DNA of 64,000 bases from Filosporella fistucella (Eukaryota; Ascomycota; Leotiomycetes; Helotiales): positions 1,488,001 to 1,552,000 of the forward strand of contig JAQJZZ010000012.1 of NCBI GenBank assembly GCA_030077755.1, read 5' to 3'. The notes beneath the pieces were generated by a model, which was not told where the DNA came from, searched no databases, and saw only the letters and a program-made list of their open reading frames with translations. Both the position numbers and the translations under genes were made by a program. Below, one piece after another: positions 47,227 through 58,788 of the stretch (the stretch's first letter is position 1; each line of letters begins with the position of its first letter).

Positions 47227-49071
47227 ATGCGTCTACTCGATGTCAAGTCATATCCTCCAGAGGTAGTAGAATTTCCAGGCTTCCCCAACATTCCGCCATA
47301 CGTGATTCTTTCCCATACTTGGGGACCTGGAGAGGTCACACTTCAGGATCTGCAGCTCGATATCTGGGAATTGGAGGATAAAGAGGGATTCGGGAAACTG
47401 GTAGGTTTCTGTCGGAAAGCTCGTTCGGATGGATTCGACTATGGATGGATGGATGGATACATGCTGGTGACACGATCCCCTCATATTTCATTTGTAGAAA
47501 ATGACTGACTTTGATGAAGTATCGACAAAACCAATAGTGTGGAACTTTCTGAAGCTATCAACTCAATGTATCAGTGGTACAGTAACGCGAAGATCTGCTA
47601 CGCGTACCTGAGCGATGTGCCCATCAAGTGGTCGGTGATTAGTCCTTTCGAAGAGCACTTCGATAGACACGATGTCTTCAGAAAAAGTAAATGGTTTAGC
47701 AGAGGTTGGACACTGCAAGAGTTGATTGCTCCCGAGGTCGTGGAATTCTACACACAAGACTGGTCCCCTATCGGAACAAAAGCTAGCCTAAAATTTGAGA
47801 TATCGTCTATTACCCAAATCGATGTTGATATTCTGGGCCAAGAGAAGCTTCTTCAAGATTGCAATGTTGCAGAACGCATGTCTTGGGGGGCATCAAGGAC
47901 AACGACTCGGTTGGAGGACATGGCGTACTGTCTTCTGGGACTCTTCGATGTCAATATGCCTCTCATATACGGCGAGGGCAAGAAGGCTTTCTTGCGTCTT
48001 CAAGAGGAAATATTGAGAAGAAATGAGGACTATACAATTCTTGCTTGGGGTATGTGGGACCCCGAAGCTCGACAGCAACTGGATTCCCTGGCAACATCCA
48101 TGGTACTGGCTGATACAATATCTCGATTTCGGGTGCCACAGCACTCCCGAATGAAAAGTTATTCCCAGCTTGTGCAACAAGATTTGTTGCTTTTTCAAAG
48201 CCAAGTAAGCCATCCCCCGACCATGACAAGTCGGGGTCTTTCAGTAGCGCTGCCCATACTGGAAATCGAAAGCCATTCATCCACTTATCTTGCCTATATC
48301 GGATGTCACTTCGATGGCAAGGCAGTTTGTATACCATTACAATGCGTGAAGCGTGGCGATGACTCTACTCCTTCCATGATGTTCAGGCGCTTATCGGCAG
48401 GGGTAGATGGGCTAGAAATAGATGGGCTCTTTTATGCGTCCATGCAGGATGAGAGGGAACCATACGTCCCACGCGGGTTCGAGACAGCCTCGATATACAT
48501 CATACATGAAAATTCTCATGTTATTTCTACACAGAGCATCTGCATGAATGACCTCAACCTGTACGAATTGAATTTACACAGGCCACTTGCTGGTCTATCT
48601 GCCTGGGATCAATATGTTTGCGAATGGCTCAGACTATGGCTCGATGATAAAAGAGACACAGACAAATTTGTGCCACCAACTATGCCGTTCTGCTGGGACA
48701 AAACGTACGACTTTAACTTTCTCCCTTGTATAACTGATGGCAAGGAGATGTTTGTTATAGTTCTTGGAAGACATGGCCCAGACATCATTGAAATCGCTGC
48801 CAGCGACCAACAACCTAGAGATGCAAGTGTCCACGAGATCTTGAGTGATGCAGGCTGGGATGTTCTAAATTTCCAGCCGGGCGGCCAGCAAGAACATGAA
48901 TTGCGGTTTCGTTACCGGAAGCAAGATCAGATTACTCGATACTTCAAAAATTGTGCTGTACATGTCAGTTATAAGCTTTTCAATGGGGATGTACTGATCC
49001 ATATGAGTTCCTGGTCGACGTCATCTGCTTACGAACTCAAGACATCGACCGAGATTGTAAAGAGGGATTGA
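47227..49071 (+). CDS. HET-domain protein, frameshifted by an extra GGAT unit
   Basis: Heterokaryon-incompatibility (HET) domain protein, a fungal self/non-self and regulated-death family. Exon 1 starts at ATG 47227 (MRLLDVKSYPPEV) and carries HET block 1, PPYVILSHTWGPGEVTLQDL. Exon 2 runs from about 47520 with block 2 (IDKTNSVELSEAINSMYQW), AKICYAYLSDV and block 3 (KWFSRGWTLQELIAP). It then continues through TTTRLEDMAYCLLGLFDVNMPLIYGEG to a 300-residue C-terminal region I do not recognise. At 47443-47458 a (GGAT)4 run puts exon 1 out of frame with exon 2; three units would give the usual DYxWxDTC and join in phase through intron 47467-47519 (about 595 residues). As written the protein ends early after block 1. 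It could be a pseudogene, a slippage variant or an assembly error. Confidence 0.85.
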
Positions 49072-51684
49072 TGAACCTGAAGAGCAAGCATTTTGGAGTA
49101 TGAGCGGGGACATGATGGATGCAATCGTGAATACATTTTTCTTGTGATACTGGAAACAATAGAATCGTGGGGAAGCGGGAGTTTTGCAGAATGTGTTCGA
49201 TCGGCTGCTGGAGATTATAGCTTCAAAGGTCCAAGGCTCTGGCAGCAGCCACTATTTGGCGCAAGCATCTTCAGCTGGATGAGCGGAAGATCAAAGCCAC
49301 ACAGATACCATGATACCACAACATAACAATATCAAAGTTGTGGAGATATCATCGTGTGAAGCAGCAATTTCATTCAGAACGGCTAAAACCTGCTACCATG
49401 GTATCCTCCCGCAGAAACGCAACCCAGGCCTTAGCCAAAGCTAAACCCGTGGAAAACAACGCCAAGCAAACTTCCCATTAAATACCGGAGCGAGATCGAT
49501 TCTCTATGATGGAGGTGATGCTTGATGAAGGTGATGGTTGACGGTAGTAGACAAGATTGTCGACGACGACAGTGGATGGTGTTAAAGAAAGCTGGTTTTG
49601 GGACGAAAACCTTCTTTTAAAGACCTCAAACGCTTCCGTCCCATTTCGGAATCACTCCTCATATGAGAAGCGTTACTACACGTACAATTTGATAGGCTCA
49701 TAGCGTCCCATAGCGCCTTATAGCGGGGTCAGAGTGAGGGGCGAATCGACCGGGCAACGTCGTCCTGGAAAACAAGATTGAATTCATCTTAGTCCCAGAG
49801 AGAGTTGAATGGCTGACAAGCTTGAAGAGATGGTATTTCTAGATTGGAGGGGAATTTATACAATTGATAATTTGAATAGGTTATATCGCCATTTAAGCGA
49901 GGGAGTGAAGTTCTGATAAGAACCCTCCTTGAAGGCAAATTTGGGTGCAAAATTCCTAAAGAGCAGCACCAGATTACAAATATACTTAGAGGATATTCTT
50001 CGGTCTCTGTTATAACGGAAGCAGGCTATTATATAGCTTGCCTCTAGAAAGAAGGGACCTCTTGTTCAAAACCTCTTTCCTAACAAAATAACGCATGCAT
50101 TCTCATTTCAAGCAAGACCGAAGCTATACATCTATTCGGTAGCTTGGAGTTCTCTTTCTCATCGACACTAAAGACCAACAGTTCCATAGTTTTGTGTACA
50201 CCGGGGCGTGAATCTTCGTTTCTGACTTTGTATTGAAAGTCAAACTTACTTATGACCTCGGCTAAATAAGGGGGAGGAGAAGTAGTTGCTGCGAATATCA
50301 CTTGCCTCTGAGTACGGAATCTTGTCAATGATACCTAAATTAAATACCTAAATCAAAAGCAAGGTTCAACTATACATCATTCCTCAACTTTCACTCAAGC
50401 GAGAAGCAAACTCATGCCTACTAATTCTCCCTTCGACTAATCCAATAAGCATAGATTGCTGAATAACTCACTAGTAGAGAGTCTGTCTAACAAAAATCTG
50501 GTAGACTAGACTATAATAGTTCGTTAAAAGCTTCAACCGCTAATATATCAGCTATAATGCCTCTTGAACGGAATGGCAGGTATTCAGCATCTCTTAATAT
50601 CAATTGCCCCGGAGCGTGATTTTTCGTTCACTATCTCTTCCTTTACCAAACAGCAAACTGAGATAAACCGCGTGATGATTCAGAGAGAGCTGATAATACT
50701 GAAATAGCGAGACCGTGCATATTCGCTGACAACCTGCTTTGAAAAGTAAACTTCCCTGGGAAATTAAAGTAAGAGTAATAACGATTTCACAAATAAGTCG
50801 AGAGCGTGAATTTCCGCAAAGAACTTTCTTCTTTGAAAGCACATTCTACTATGAATTTGACGAGTAAAAGGAATATTGGAAATATGCGAGTTTGGTTCAA
50901 AGGTTTGAAATTCTTTTTCTAGGGTTTTCTAAGGAGACTTTTCTGGGAAACATCTTCTTGCAACGGCCTAATAATGTTCTATTGTGCAAATGATTGTTTG
51001 TCTCTGAAATGCTCTTACAAAGGCAGCCCTACTTGAGAAATAGAGAAGGCAGAGCTTTGATAGAGACGGTTTCTGTCTGATGCAAGCCAAAAGTGAAAGT
51101 AGCTGAACGGGGCTATGTACAGATTAGTCAGAGCAACCTGTCAAGGAACGAGCTAAAGCTTTGCGGTGAAAGTTCATCATTAATAAAATGGTTTCAAACT
51201 GTAAAGATATGAAAACTCATTCTAACCCTTTTTCACACCTTCCTTGAAGGTTAAGACTTTTCGAAGGTGACATCCGGATCCTTCAAGACCCCAAAAATGA
51301 AAAACTAGCTCTCCTTACTTTCATTGCTTCGGAAAATCCAAACTCAGTTCTACCCTTGATGTTGAAGTTAAAAGTGCCTGAATTCTAGTAGAGGTATGTT
51401 TCATCCTCCTCAAAAGCATGCTCAATAGGAGTTGGATTTGACGTCGACCACAGACTATCGTCGATGTGTGAGTGTGTGTGTGAGCTCCGACTATAGCTCG
51501 ATGTTCGGCTATGCATATGAGTGTAAACCTTATGAGCCCATCGCCAATGATGTATTTTTCTCAAAGATACAAAATCGACCTATCTGCGGCTTTCGGTGAT
51601 CTCCGGTCAAGAGATACCACGATCCCTTCAACAAGGTATTGTTCAATTCAGTAGCCACTCCTTCTTAGGCAGTCGTCTCACCTA
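49072..51684. other. AT-rich gene-free spacer between convergent HET genes
   Basis: 2.6 kb with no credible frame (longest minus frames 80-82 codons at 50080-50328 and 50600-50842). It contains a small cluster of 'atagcg' motifs near 49700-49730 and a GT microsatellite near 51470. A 'gcgtgaattt' motif recurs loosely near 50207, 50612 and 50803. Both 3' UTRs lie here. Its AT richness would fit an old decayed insertion, but no element ends were found. Confidence 0.45.
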
Positions 51685-53882
51685 TCACGATCTGAGCAAT
51701 GGCAAATTCTTCCCAAATGTAAGTTCCGTCACATACACCACAAGCCCCTTCTCAACCCCAACTTTCTTCAGGCAAGCCATGAGACTTGTCCCCTCATTCG
51801 GTCGAAAGAGGAATTTATCTTTCCTCACACTTGGCCTTGGCGGTCCCGTCCTCTCTCCAAATGCATCTGTTGCTTTGAACTGAGTCTCTCGAGCGATCTC
51901 ATTCAGCGTACCTGGGACACCACAAATGACTTCGATGTATATCTCATGCGGATTAGAACCGATGAACACAGCGCATTGATCTTTCTCGATCTCTGTTGTG
52001 TCGGCGGTTATAACTCTGAATAGTAAACCAACAAGGAATGCGGGCTCGGCGAAAAATCGAACACTTAGTTCGTAATCCCTCTGTGGCCCAGTGTTAAAAG
52101 TAAGTGTCGTGCCGCCTGCTCCACCAACGAATTGAAAAGGGAAAGGCGTCGAAATATCAGAATGATCAAACCATTCATACTCGCTGCCCGAACTACCAAA
52201 CCAATTGTAACTTTCACAAAGCCGATACGATGATTCATACAGCCCTCTCGTATGGAACAAAATCTGCAAGATCATCTGATCAAGAACAGGTGGCCGAGCG
52301 ACTTTCTGATCAATGTGTAGAATCGTCCGTGGAGATAATTGGAACGAAGGTCCATTCTGCTCATCGAATTCAAGGGTCTCTAGTCCACCGGAGCGGTAAA
52401 CCTTTCCATTCTCGGAAACCAGAGGCAGCGCCACTAAATTCTCAAGCTGTTTCCCATCACGTTCGAAGTGCCGTTCTGATTTCCCGAATAAGGCGATAGA
52501 GCAATTCAAAGGTGCCAGTAATTCCGACCGGATAAAGTTGCTCTGGCTCAGATTTGGAGTAAGCAGTAGCTCCAATCGTAGCCCTTTGTTTGTCATCATA
52601 TAAGGTGGTCGCTCTGCATCGAAATTGGCTCTCCGAACTAAACTCGAATTTGCGAATAATGCTGGCGAAGTAGCAAGTAATCCCAGTCCATCCGTGGATG
52701 CCTCATCCGTCCAGGCAAAGATAGATTCATCGTCACTCTTACTCAGAATCTCCAACTGCAACCTCACAAATGCGTTTGAGCCCTCTCCGTACAACAGGGG
52801 CATACTGACGTCGAAAATCCCCATCAGACAATACGCCTGATCTTCCTGTCTAGTAGTCTCTCGTCTGGAAGCCCAGGACATCTTCTGTGCGATACACGCA
52901 TTCTGGTATTCAGATAGGTGGGTGATACCCGTGATATCTTCTAATCGACTTTGTAAAGTTTCTTTTGTACCCATCTCATTCCACTGCAATTAATTAGCGC
53001 CACAATTTCTCCAATTACAATCAGGTGAATGAGCTAAAACCTGCTCAGAAACCAGTTCACAGCAAATTCTGGAAGGAGGAACGAAGAAAAAGATCGCATA
53101 CCTCTTTATCGAGGAAAATGACCCACTGCGGAGCTAACAATTCCTGCAGAGTCCAGCCTCGGGTAAACCATTTACTGTTTTGCAGAAAGAAGTCTTGATC
53201 ACCCCCAGGCGGTACATCAGAAAGGTACGCATAGCAAACTTCTGAGTCGCGATACCAATTGAACATCGAGTTGATAGCTTCGGATAGCTCAACACTGCTA
53301 GTTTTATCAATGCAGCAGCAGTCAATCCACTACTTGACATTAGTCACAATGTTCGATTCGAAGTTGGAAGCCTCCTTTCCTTCTACAGACCAAACAGGAA
53401 ATAAAAATAGGAGACAACCCTGAGAATGAAATAAAATCAGGCCATTAAAACAAACTCACAACAAATCCCCACCCATCACTTTCCGCCTTCCTACACGCCC
53501 CCTCAATCTTCGCCCACCCCATCATAGCGCTCCCATTCCCACTCACGAAATCCTGATACGTGACCTCGCCTCCCTCCCATCGATGCGAGAGGATCGCATA
53601 GCGGGGAATATCATCGCCGAAGAACTCGTGGAGGGAGAAGGTGGCCGTGTCAATGAGACGCATGCAGAGAGCGTGATAGCTGCTGTCGATGGCGGGGTTG
53701 GGAGGACGGGAAATGGTCGGTGCATGACCGGGTTTTGGGATTTGCGTTGTGGTTTTGGTTCCGGTTCTAGGGAGAGGAATGGGGAATGTGTGGGATAGAG
53801 TGGATAGGGAACGTTTATAATGTGGATGGGTGAAGGAAGTCAGGTGGATGTCGTGGAAAGAGGTGGTGGTTGTGATACCCAT
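51685..53882 (-). CDS. HET-domain protein
   Basis: Second HET-domain gene, convergent with the first. Three minus-strand exons: 53882-53460, 53329-53102 and 52983-51685; GT-AG introns of 130 and 118 nt; 649 residues from ATG 53882, or 576 from ATG 53663 (MRLIDTATFSLHEFFGDD), where most HET proteins begin. Block 1 is PRYAILSHRWEGGEVTYQDF. Block 2, at the exon 2 start, is WIDCCCIDKTSSVELSEAINSM. Block 3 is KWFTRGWTLQELLAPQWVIF, then WNEMGTKETL and TTRQEDQAYCLMGIFDVSMPLLYGEG. All introns splice in frame, so the gene looks intact. The ~330-residue C-terminal part is unrecognised. It resembles the 47-kb HET gene in domain order. The upstream start may be leader. Confidence 0.88.
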
Positions 53883-54282
53883 ACCCGTATCCCAGCCTCT
53901 TAAAATAGCATCAAGCGAGGTTCCCCACTATTAGCTAAGCTCCTGTCTCAACCTCGATGTTACCTTAATCAGATCCGCGTTCTCGAATTCTTCAGTTCTC
54001 AGCTCTTATGAGTACATGTAAAGTATTAATTCAGGAAACAATCACTCGTTAAATGCTCCAAGCGAGCTTGAGATGGCGTATTCTGGCTGTTGATAGTGCT
54101 GCACGTGATGAAAGTCCCCAAACCTGGAGGGGAAAAAACCACAATATCTCGAAATCGTTGTTCGTGGCATTGGCCGGAACATATGTTCTTTGCAATATAT
54201 CACAGTACTTTGGTAACTTAATATCATAAGTATTCTTAATATTGATATAAATGTATATATATATATATGTACACAAAGTCTT
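53883..54282. other. Intergenic region with TA microsatellite
   Basis: Promoter of the second HET gene (minus strand) and the 3' UTR of the ammonium permease gene. A (TA)n tract, 'tatatatatatatatg', lies near 54252-54268. No gene seen. Confidence 0.5.
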
Positions 54283-56183
54283 TCAAACATGCCCACTACC
54301 ACCGCTCGCAACGACAGCAGCAGCTGTGTCCAATTCTGAAGGCCGACCGTTATGTCCCGCCAGGTTGCTCATCTCTATATCTCGCTCTCGATCTCGGTCT
54401 CTATCTCTATTGATATTTGCTAAAGCCTCTACTCCAATCTCTTGGGCCACGATAAGATACGTATCATCAAGCACTTGAAATTGCGGTTCTTGGCCCCATT
54501 TTTTCCTATACACAAAAATGACCGTTTCCATAGCAAGCAGGATTAAGAATGTTCCCAAACCAGACCAGAGAACGGCTACGACAACATCGAGCAATTGAAT
54601 TCTAAGGTAGATTAGCTTTGTTCAGGGTACAAAAATGCAGATAGTCTAACCCAAGCTGTTCAGCGTGCCTATTGACGATTACTGTATATCCATCCAGGTG
54701 TGCAACATCGGCTCTTGAAACATATTAGCTGGGAATTTATCACTTCATATCCACCCTACGAACAACGCTAGTGGTGAATCTGAGAAGGAGACTGTCCATA
54801 CTTAGCAAATGCGGCTGTGAGCATCATCCCCACAAAGCCAGCTACGCCATGGATAACACATATTCCATTGGTGTCCATTATTTTGGCATTAAGTGGCTCG
54901 AAGAGCATTACAAAGAAACTCCCTAATAAACCGAAAATAGGTGCGGACCAATAGGAAACCTATACATGATATTAGCTGGTGTAAATCTGATGTGAAAGGA
55001 GTCGCGTACATATCCTGCGGCAGGCGTAATTGCTACCAGTCCGGCTATAGCACCATTACAAAATGCAACCATCGAAAACTTGCCAGAGTCATTGTGTTTG
55101 TTGATCAATAGTTGAATGATGGTACCAGTGAGTCCGCCTGTACAAGCAGCTAGATGGGTCGAAATACACGCAGATACAGCTCTCATATTCGCACCCAAGG
55201 CTGAACCTCCATTAAATCCGAACCATCCAATCCAAAGAAGAAATGTACCTAGTGAGACATTGATGATATTGCTTGGCTCAAATGGCCGATTCAGGGCTCG
55301 GAATTCGCGCTCGGTAATTGATGGCATACCGAAAATGACACGTCTCCATTTGAAAAACATAGAGTAGATGGCCGCTGTGGTAGCAGACGTGATGTGAACG
55401 ACAGTTCCTCCCGCAAAGTCGAATACACCACTTGCCCTCCCTCTCCAGTTATTTGACCAGCCTATCGGATTCCAGGAAGCTCTGGCAATCGGGTCGTAGA
55501 CGAAGGTCGACCAAATGAAGATAAAAACGAGGAAATGGAGAGGCTTTCCTTTGCGAATCACTGCGCCACTGACAATGGCTGCTCTATAAACGGTCAGTCT
55601 GCTGAATTCTCATGGAAAATAATGGGAAATACGAACGTGAAGCAAGCAAACATTCCTTGATAGAAGGCATGCAGCAAGCGTGGCAGAGCTGGGCCTGGCT
55701 CACCTGCCCATGGAGCAGTCAGGTCCTCATTTAGCGCGAATCCAGGGACATATCCCCAGACTGGATTTGAGCCCGTGAAGGTGATTGAATAGCCAAACAA
55801 GAACCACTAAGAAACATGAGCCGCGCTTGTAAACCTCTGCTTCAGATACATACTTGAAGTGCAATAACAGATACTGTCAGCATGGACATCAACATCATCG
55901 ACATTGCTGAGCTTCTCTCGCCGATTCCAGAATAGAACAACCCAAGACCAGGCACCATCATCATCACGAGGACACTTGAAATCATCATCCAGGCAAAATC
56001 GCCTCCCTTCCATTGTCGTCAGTGATTGTTTGTGCAATACACGGAGAATCAATATTTAAGGCTGGATTATATGCTTACCTGGTAGAATTCATTTGGATTT
56101 CGCTCCAGGAAATCTTTAGGAGAGATTGTCTCGTTCTGCGCACCAAACGGAGTGACCAGCTCAAAATGATAGTCATTCGACAT
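54283..56183 (-). CDS. Ammonium transporter, Amt/Mep family
   Basis: Plasma-membrane ammonium permease (fungal Mep/MeaA family, 11 membrane segments). Seven minus-strand exons: 56183-56079, 56006-55854, 55806-55637, 55583-55010, 54959-54802, 54713-54651 and 54601-54283; 513 residues. Phases agree at every junction. Family marks: GGDFAWMMISSVLVMMMVPGLGLFYSG (helix 1), FTAAIVSGAV across a splice, FDFAGGTVVHITS with the first conduction His, FNGGSALGANMRAVSA, CNGAIAGLVAITPAAGYV, and CVIHGVAGFVG with the second His. The cytoplasmic tail has an Arg/Asp repeat (RDRDRDRERD) and ends GGSGHV. Oddities: the third intron begins gttcgt, and the first ends in aag instead of cag/tag. HGATAR-type sites occur upstream, fitting nitrogen-regulated expression (inference). 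Confidence 0.93.
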
Positions 56184-56919
56184 GTTGCTGAGGAGGTTTT
56201 TGGATGACAGGAGACGCAAAGGCGAGGATGTACGATTCTTTGACGACAAAGGGGACGGGAAGATTGATGGAGATCACATGTTTTCGTCAGCCGTGGTTTG
56301 ACAATTCTCACCGGGGCGATGCCCAGTAAAATGGATAATTGCCGCGCCCGGAGTAAAAAAGGGCGGTGCGTTATTTCAGACGTGCAGCAAATGCCCTAAT
56401 GTCGCTGCCAAATCCGGACAGTTCTGGCAAGTGAAGATGTGTAAGTGGTCGCCCTTATCGAGTGTGGCGTTGGTGTGCCAATAAGTCTGGGACAATCTCA
56501 GGTGTCTGGATGAGGCGCCCACCAATCAATATTGGCACCAGCCAATTGCCTCGCTACATTTCGGTGAACATGGAAAGAGCCGACGACTTGAGCCTCCACA
56601 TCCCGCTGTCACTGCCAAACTTTGCTCAACTCGTGGGTTGCCACCAATAGAGGGCTGCGACATCGTTTCGTTATCGGACAGCAGGCACATTAAACGGAGG
56701 CTCGTGCCCTCCGGATGCAGCACCAAACAAAAGTGAGGAGGCTGTGATTTCAACAGCCTGATCCGACGTCGAGTTGAGTCGACTCGAGTCGAGTGATGTC
56801 GAGTTGAGTCGTGTGTTGGAGGACGTCTGCCTTCCCCGCCTCTGAGTTTCTGTTTCGTAAAATTTCGTTTCTATCCTGGACAATGATCTACTCTCGCCTG
56901 TTATCGCCTTTGATAGAAG
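56184..56919. promoter_or_regulatory. Divergent promoter with GATA-factor-like sites
   Basis: Region between the ammonium permease (minus) and the gene at 56920 (plus). TTATCG (CGATAA on the other strand, matching HGATAR) occurs at 56455, 56671 and 56901, and TGATAG at 56911. HGATAR is the known binding site of fungal nitrogen GATA activators (AreA/Nit-2). A short direct repeat 'gtcgagttgagtcg' occurs twice, 30 bp apart, near 56769 and 56799. Binding is inferred only. Confidence 0.35.
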
Positions 56920-58141
56920 ATGTGCGGCTCTGAAGACGACTCCCAGCATGAGATCTTGATCTCCAGCGACTTTTTGACAGCAGGTACCTGGCACTGGTTC
57001 ATAGACTACCCCAGCCGTGTTAAGGACTTATCTGTGGTGCTGGGAGAGCAAGTGCACGAGGATAGATGCACGAACAACGTTCGAAGCTCAACCATTAAAC
57101 GGAAGGAAGGTGTCACTGAAGCTGCTTTACGATCTATCATAAGCTCCCTCGATGGCACCAGCGATGACCAGCCGCCGGATCTATTCAATTTTGGACCCCT
57201 TGGGGATTTCAGCACCAACTTTTCGCAACTACTAGATGTCGCAATCGCATGTTGGGAGTACAGGTGTTCAACAGACCCGTTCCAAAATGCTGCCACTAGG
57301 GTGAAGATGCAATGGAATAACCACCAGGCGCAAATGACGCAGCAATTCCTGAATACCAATTGCCACCAGCGCTCCATTAACTGGTTGTTCACTGCCCTTG
57401 TATTCAATTGGAACGACATACTCGGACACATGTTGGACAAAGTCATATTGAGATATGACCCGGTCGGCTTACAGCGAGAAGAAGACAATGAAATGTTGCC
57501 ACAAGAGTTTCGGGGTACGCGATCAGATACCAATCCGTTGAATCAATGGCTGATAGTACATAGACCTAGTTCAAAATGCCCGAAGAGAACAAACGCGGAT
57601 GACCTTCACATACATTAAAACTACTTGGATCACGCTGAGTAGAATAAGAGATGAGGAAGCACTTGCTATCAGGGATAGGATTGATGCTCATTTCCTCTCG
57701 GAACGAGTCGGTCTAGATTTTGGCTACGATGCACCTGCAGATCTCCACTCTCGATTTGATCCGAACAGTCTTCTGGACGAGTTCAAGAACGCGATCTATG
57801 GGCTTAGAGAACACGAAGAGGAGCTAAATGACCATGTCGTCAATGTTACCGCAAACCGAGCTCTCCTTGGGCACGCGGGAGGGATTCCACACCGAGGAGG
57901 TGGCAGGAGCCTTCCAGGTGCCATGGCTCATGGCGGGCAAAGAATCTTTCGCGGGATGAGGAACCTTGTGAGGCACAACAGAAGCCCAGCTTTCATCCCA
58001 GAAAGACGGCAGAGATTGCTTATGGAGATGGAAAACTGGCGGCTTGGAAATTTGATTGCAGGCGTGGTTGTCTCCGCTCCATTCTTCGAAGCGCGTAACA
58101 GGCATATCTTGCCAGCCATGCCACAACAAAATGGGGCTTAA
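56920..58141 (+). CDS. Hypothetical protein, perhaps BTB-like
   Basis: Two exons, 56920-57514 and 57570-58141, joined by a 55-nt intron (gtacgc to cctag) that restores frame; 388 residues. No family is certain. The N-terminal half starts MCGSEDDSQHEILISSDFLT and continues with a segment reminiscent of fungal BTB/POZ-containing proteins (an L-L-D-V-A-I-A-C-W-E-Y-R-C helix, then NWLFTALVFNWNDILGHML). The key BTB start (a DVxL/V-type strand) is not obvious. The C-terminal half has a charged helical segment (RIRDEEALAIRDRIDAHFL, EFKNAIYGLREHEEELNDHV) and a Gly/Arg-rich end. The intron is inferred from frame and splice signals, so the structure is less certain than that of its neighbours. Confidence 0.6.
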
Positions 58142-58757
58142 AATTTAACCGCAGGGCCTGAAAATACCGCCACGGTCGTTTCGGGCACTGGAAGTTCAAC
58201 ACAACACAGGCAAACCAATTCTCAACCAGAAAGGGAACCATCATACATCGCGATCCGAAACCTTACATGGTACAAAGTTTGAAAACGCTTACACCTCTGT
58301 GCAAGTCAGTGGGCGAGTTCCGTACTTCACTCATGGGCCAACTCATGATGACGATAACAAGTAGCCAATAGTACTGCTTGCTTGCTAGTCGTAACAAACT
58401 GGAGCCGGTTCGAGGTGGTAGAGTATGGTCCCTTGGAAGCTGAGAGATTGGTTGGAGGATACTAAGAGACTTGACAACCGACTGTAAACAGACCTCAGAA
58501 ACTGTTTGCCACGAGACTATATTGCCACGAAGGTCGATTCGTATATATGTTGGGCTGACATGTACAAGTAATAAACCTCGATGAGCTAAAGACACAGCGT
58601 CGGCGCACTCCTAGAGTGGCAATTCCGGGAGATAGATGAAAGCGACGGATGAAGACAACAAATGATCGAAGTATTGGTTTGTAAGAAGTCTAAGGGGATG
58701 TAGGTGTAACGCGACGTGACGTGATAGAAGTGGAGCGCGATGACTCAGCAGCACAAT

Positions 58758-58788
58758 GATCTCAACAGATCTCAACAGATCTCAACAT
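58758..58788. repeat. Short tandem repeat, three 10-bp units
   Basis: 'gatctcaaca' three times in direct succession in non-coding DNA. Minor; no role inferred. Confidence 0.8.

Noticed and set aside
49072..51684. AT-rich spacer as a transposon relic
   Set aside because: No terminal repeats, target-site duplication or transposase-like frame could be seen.
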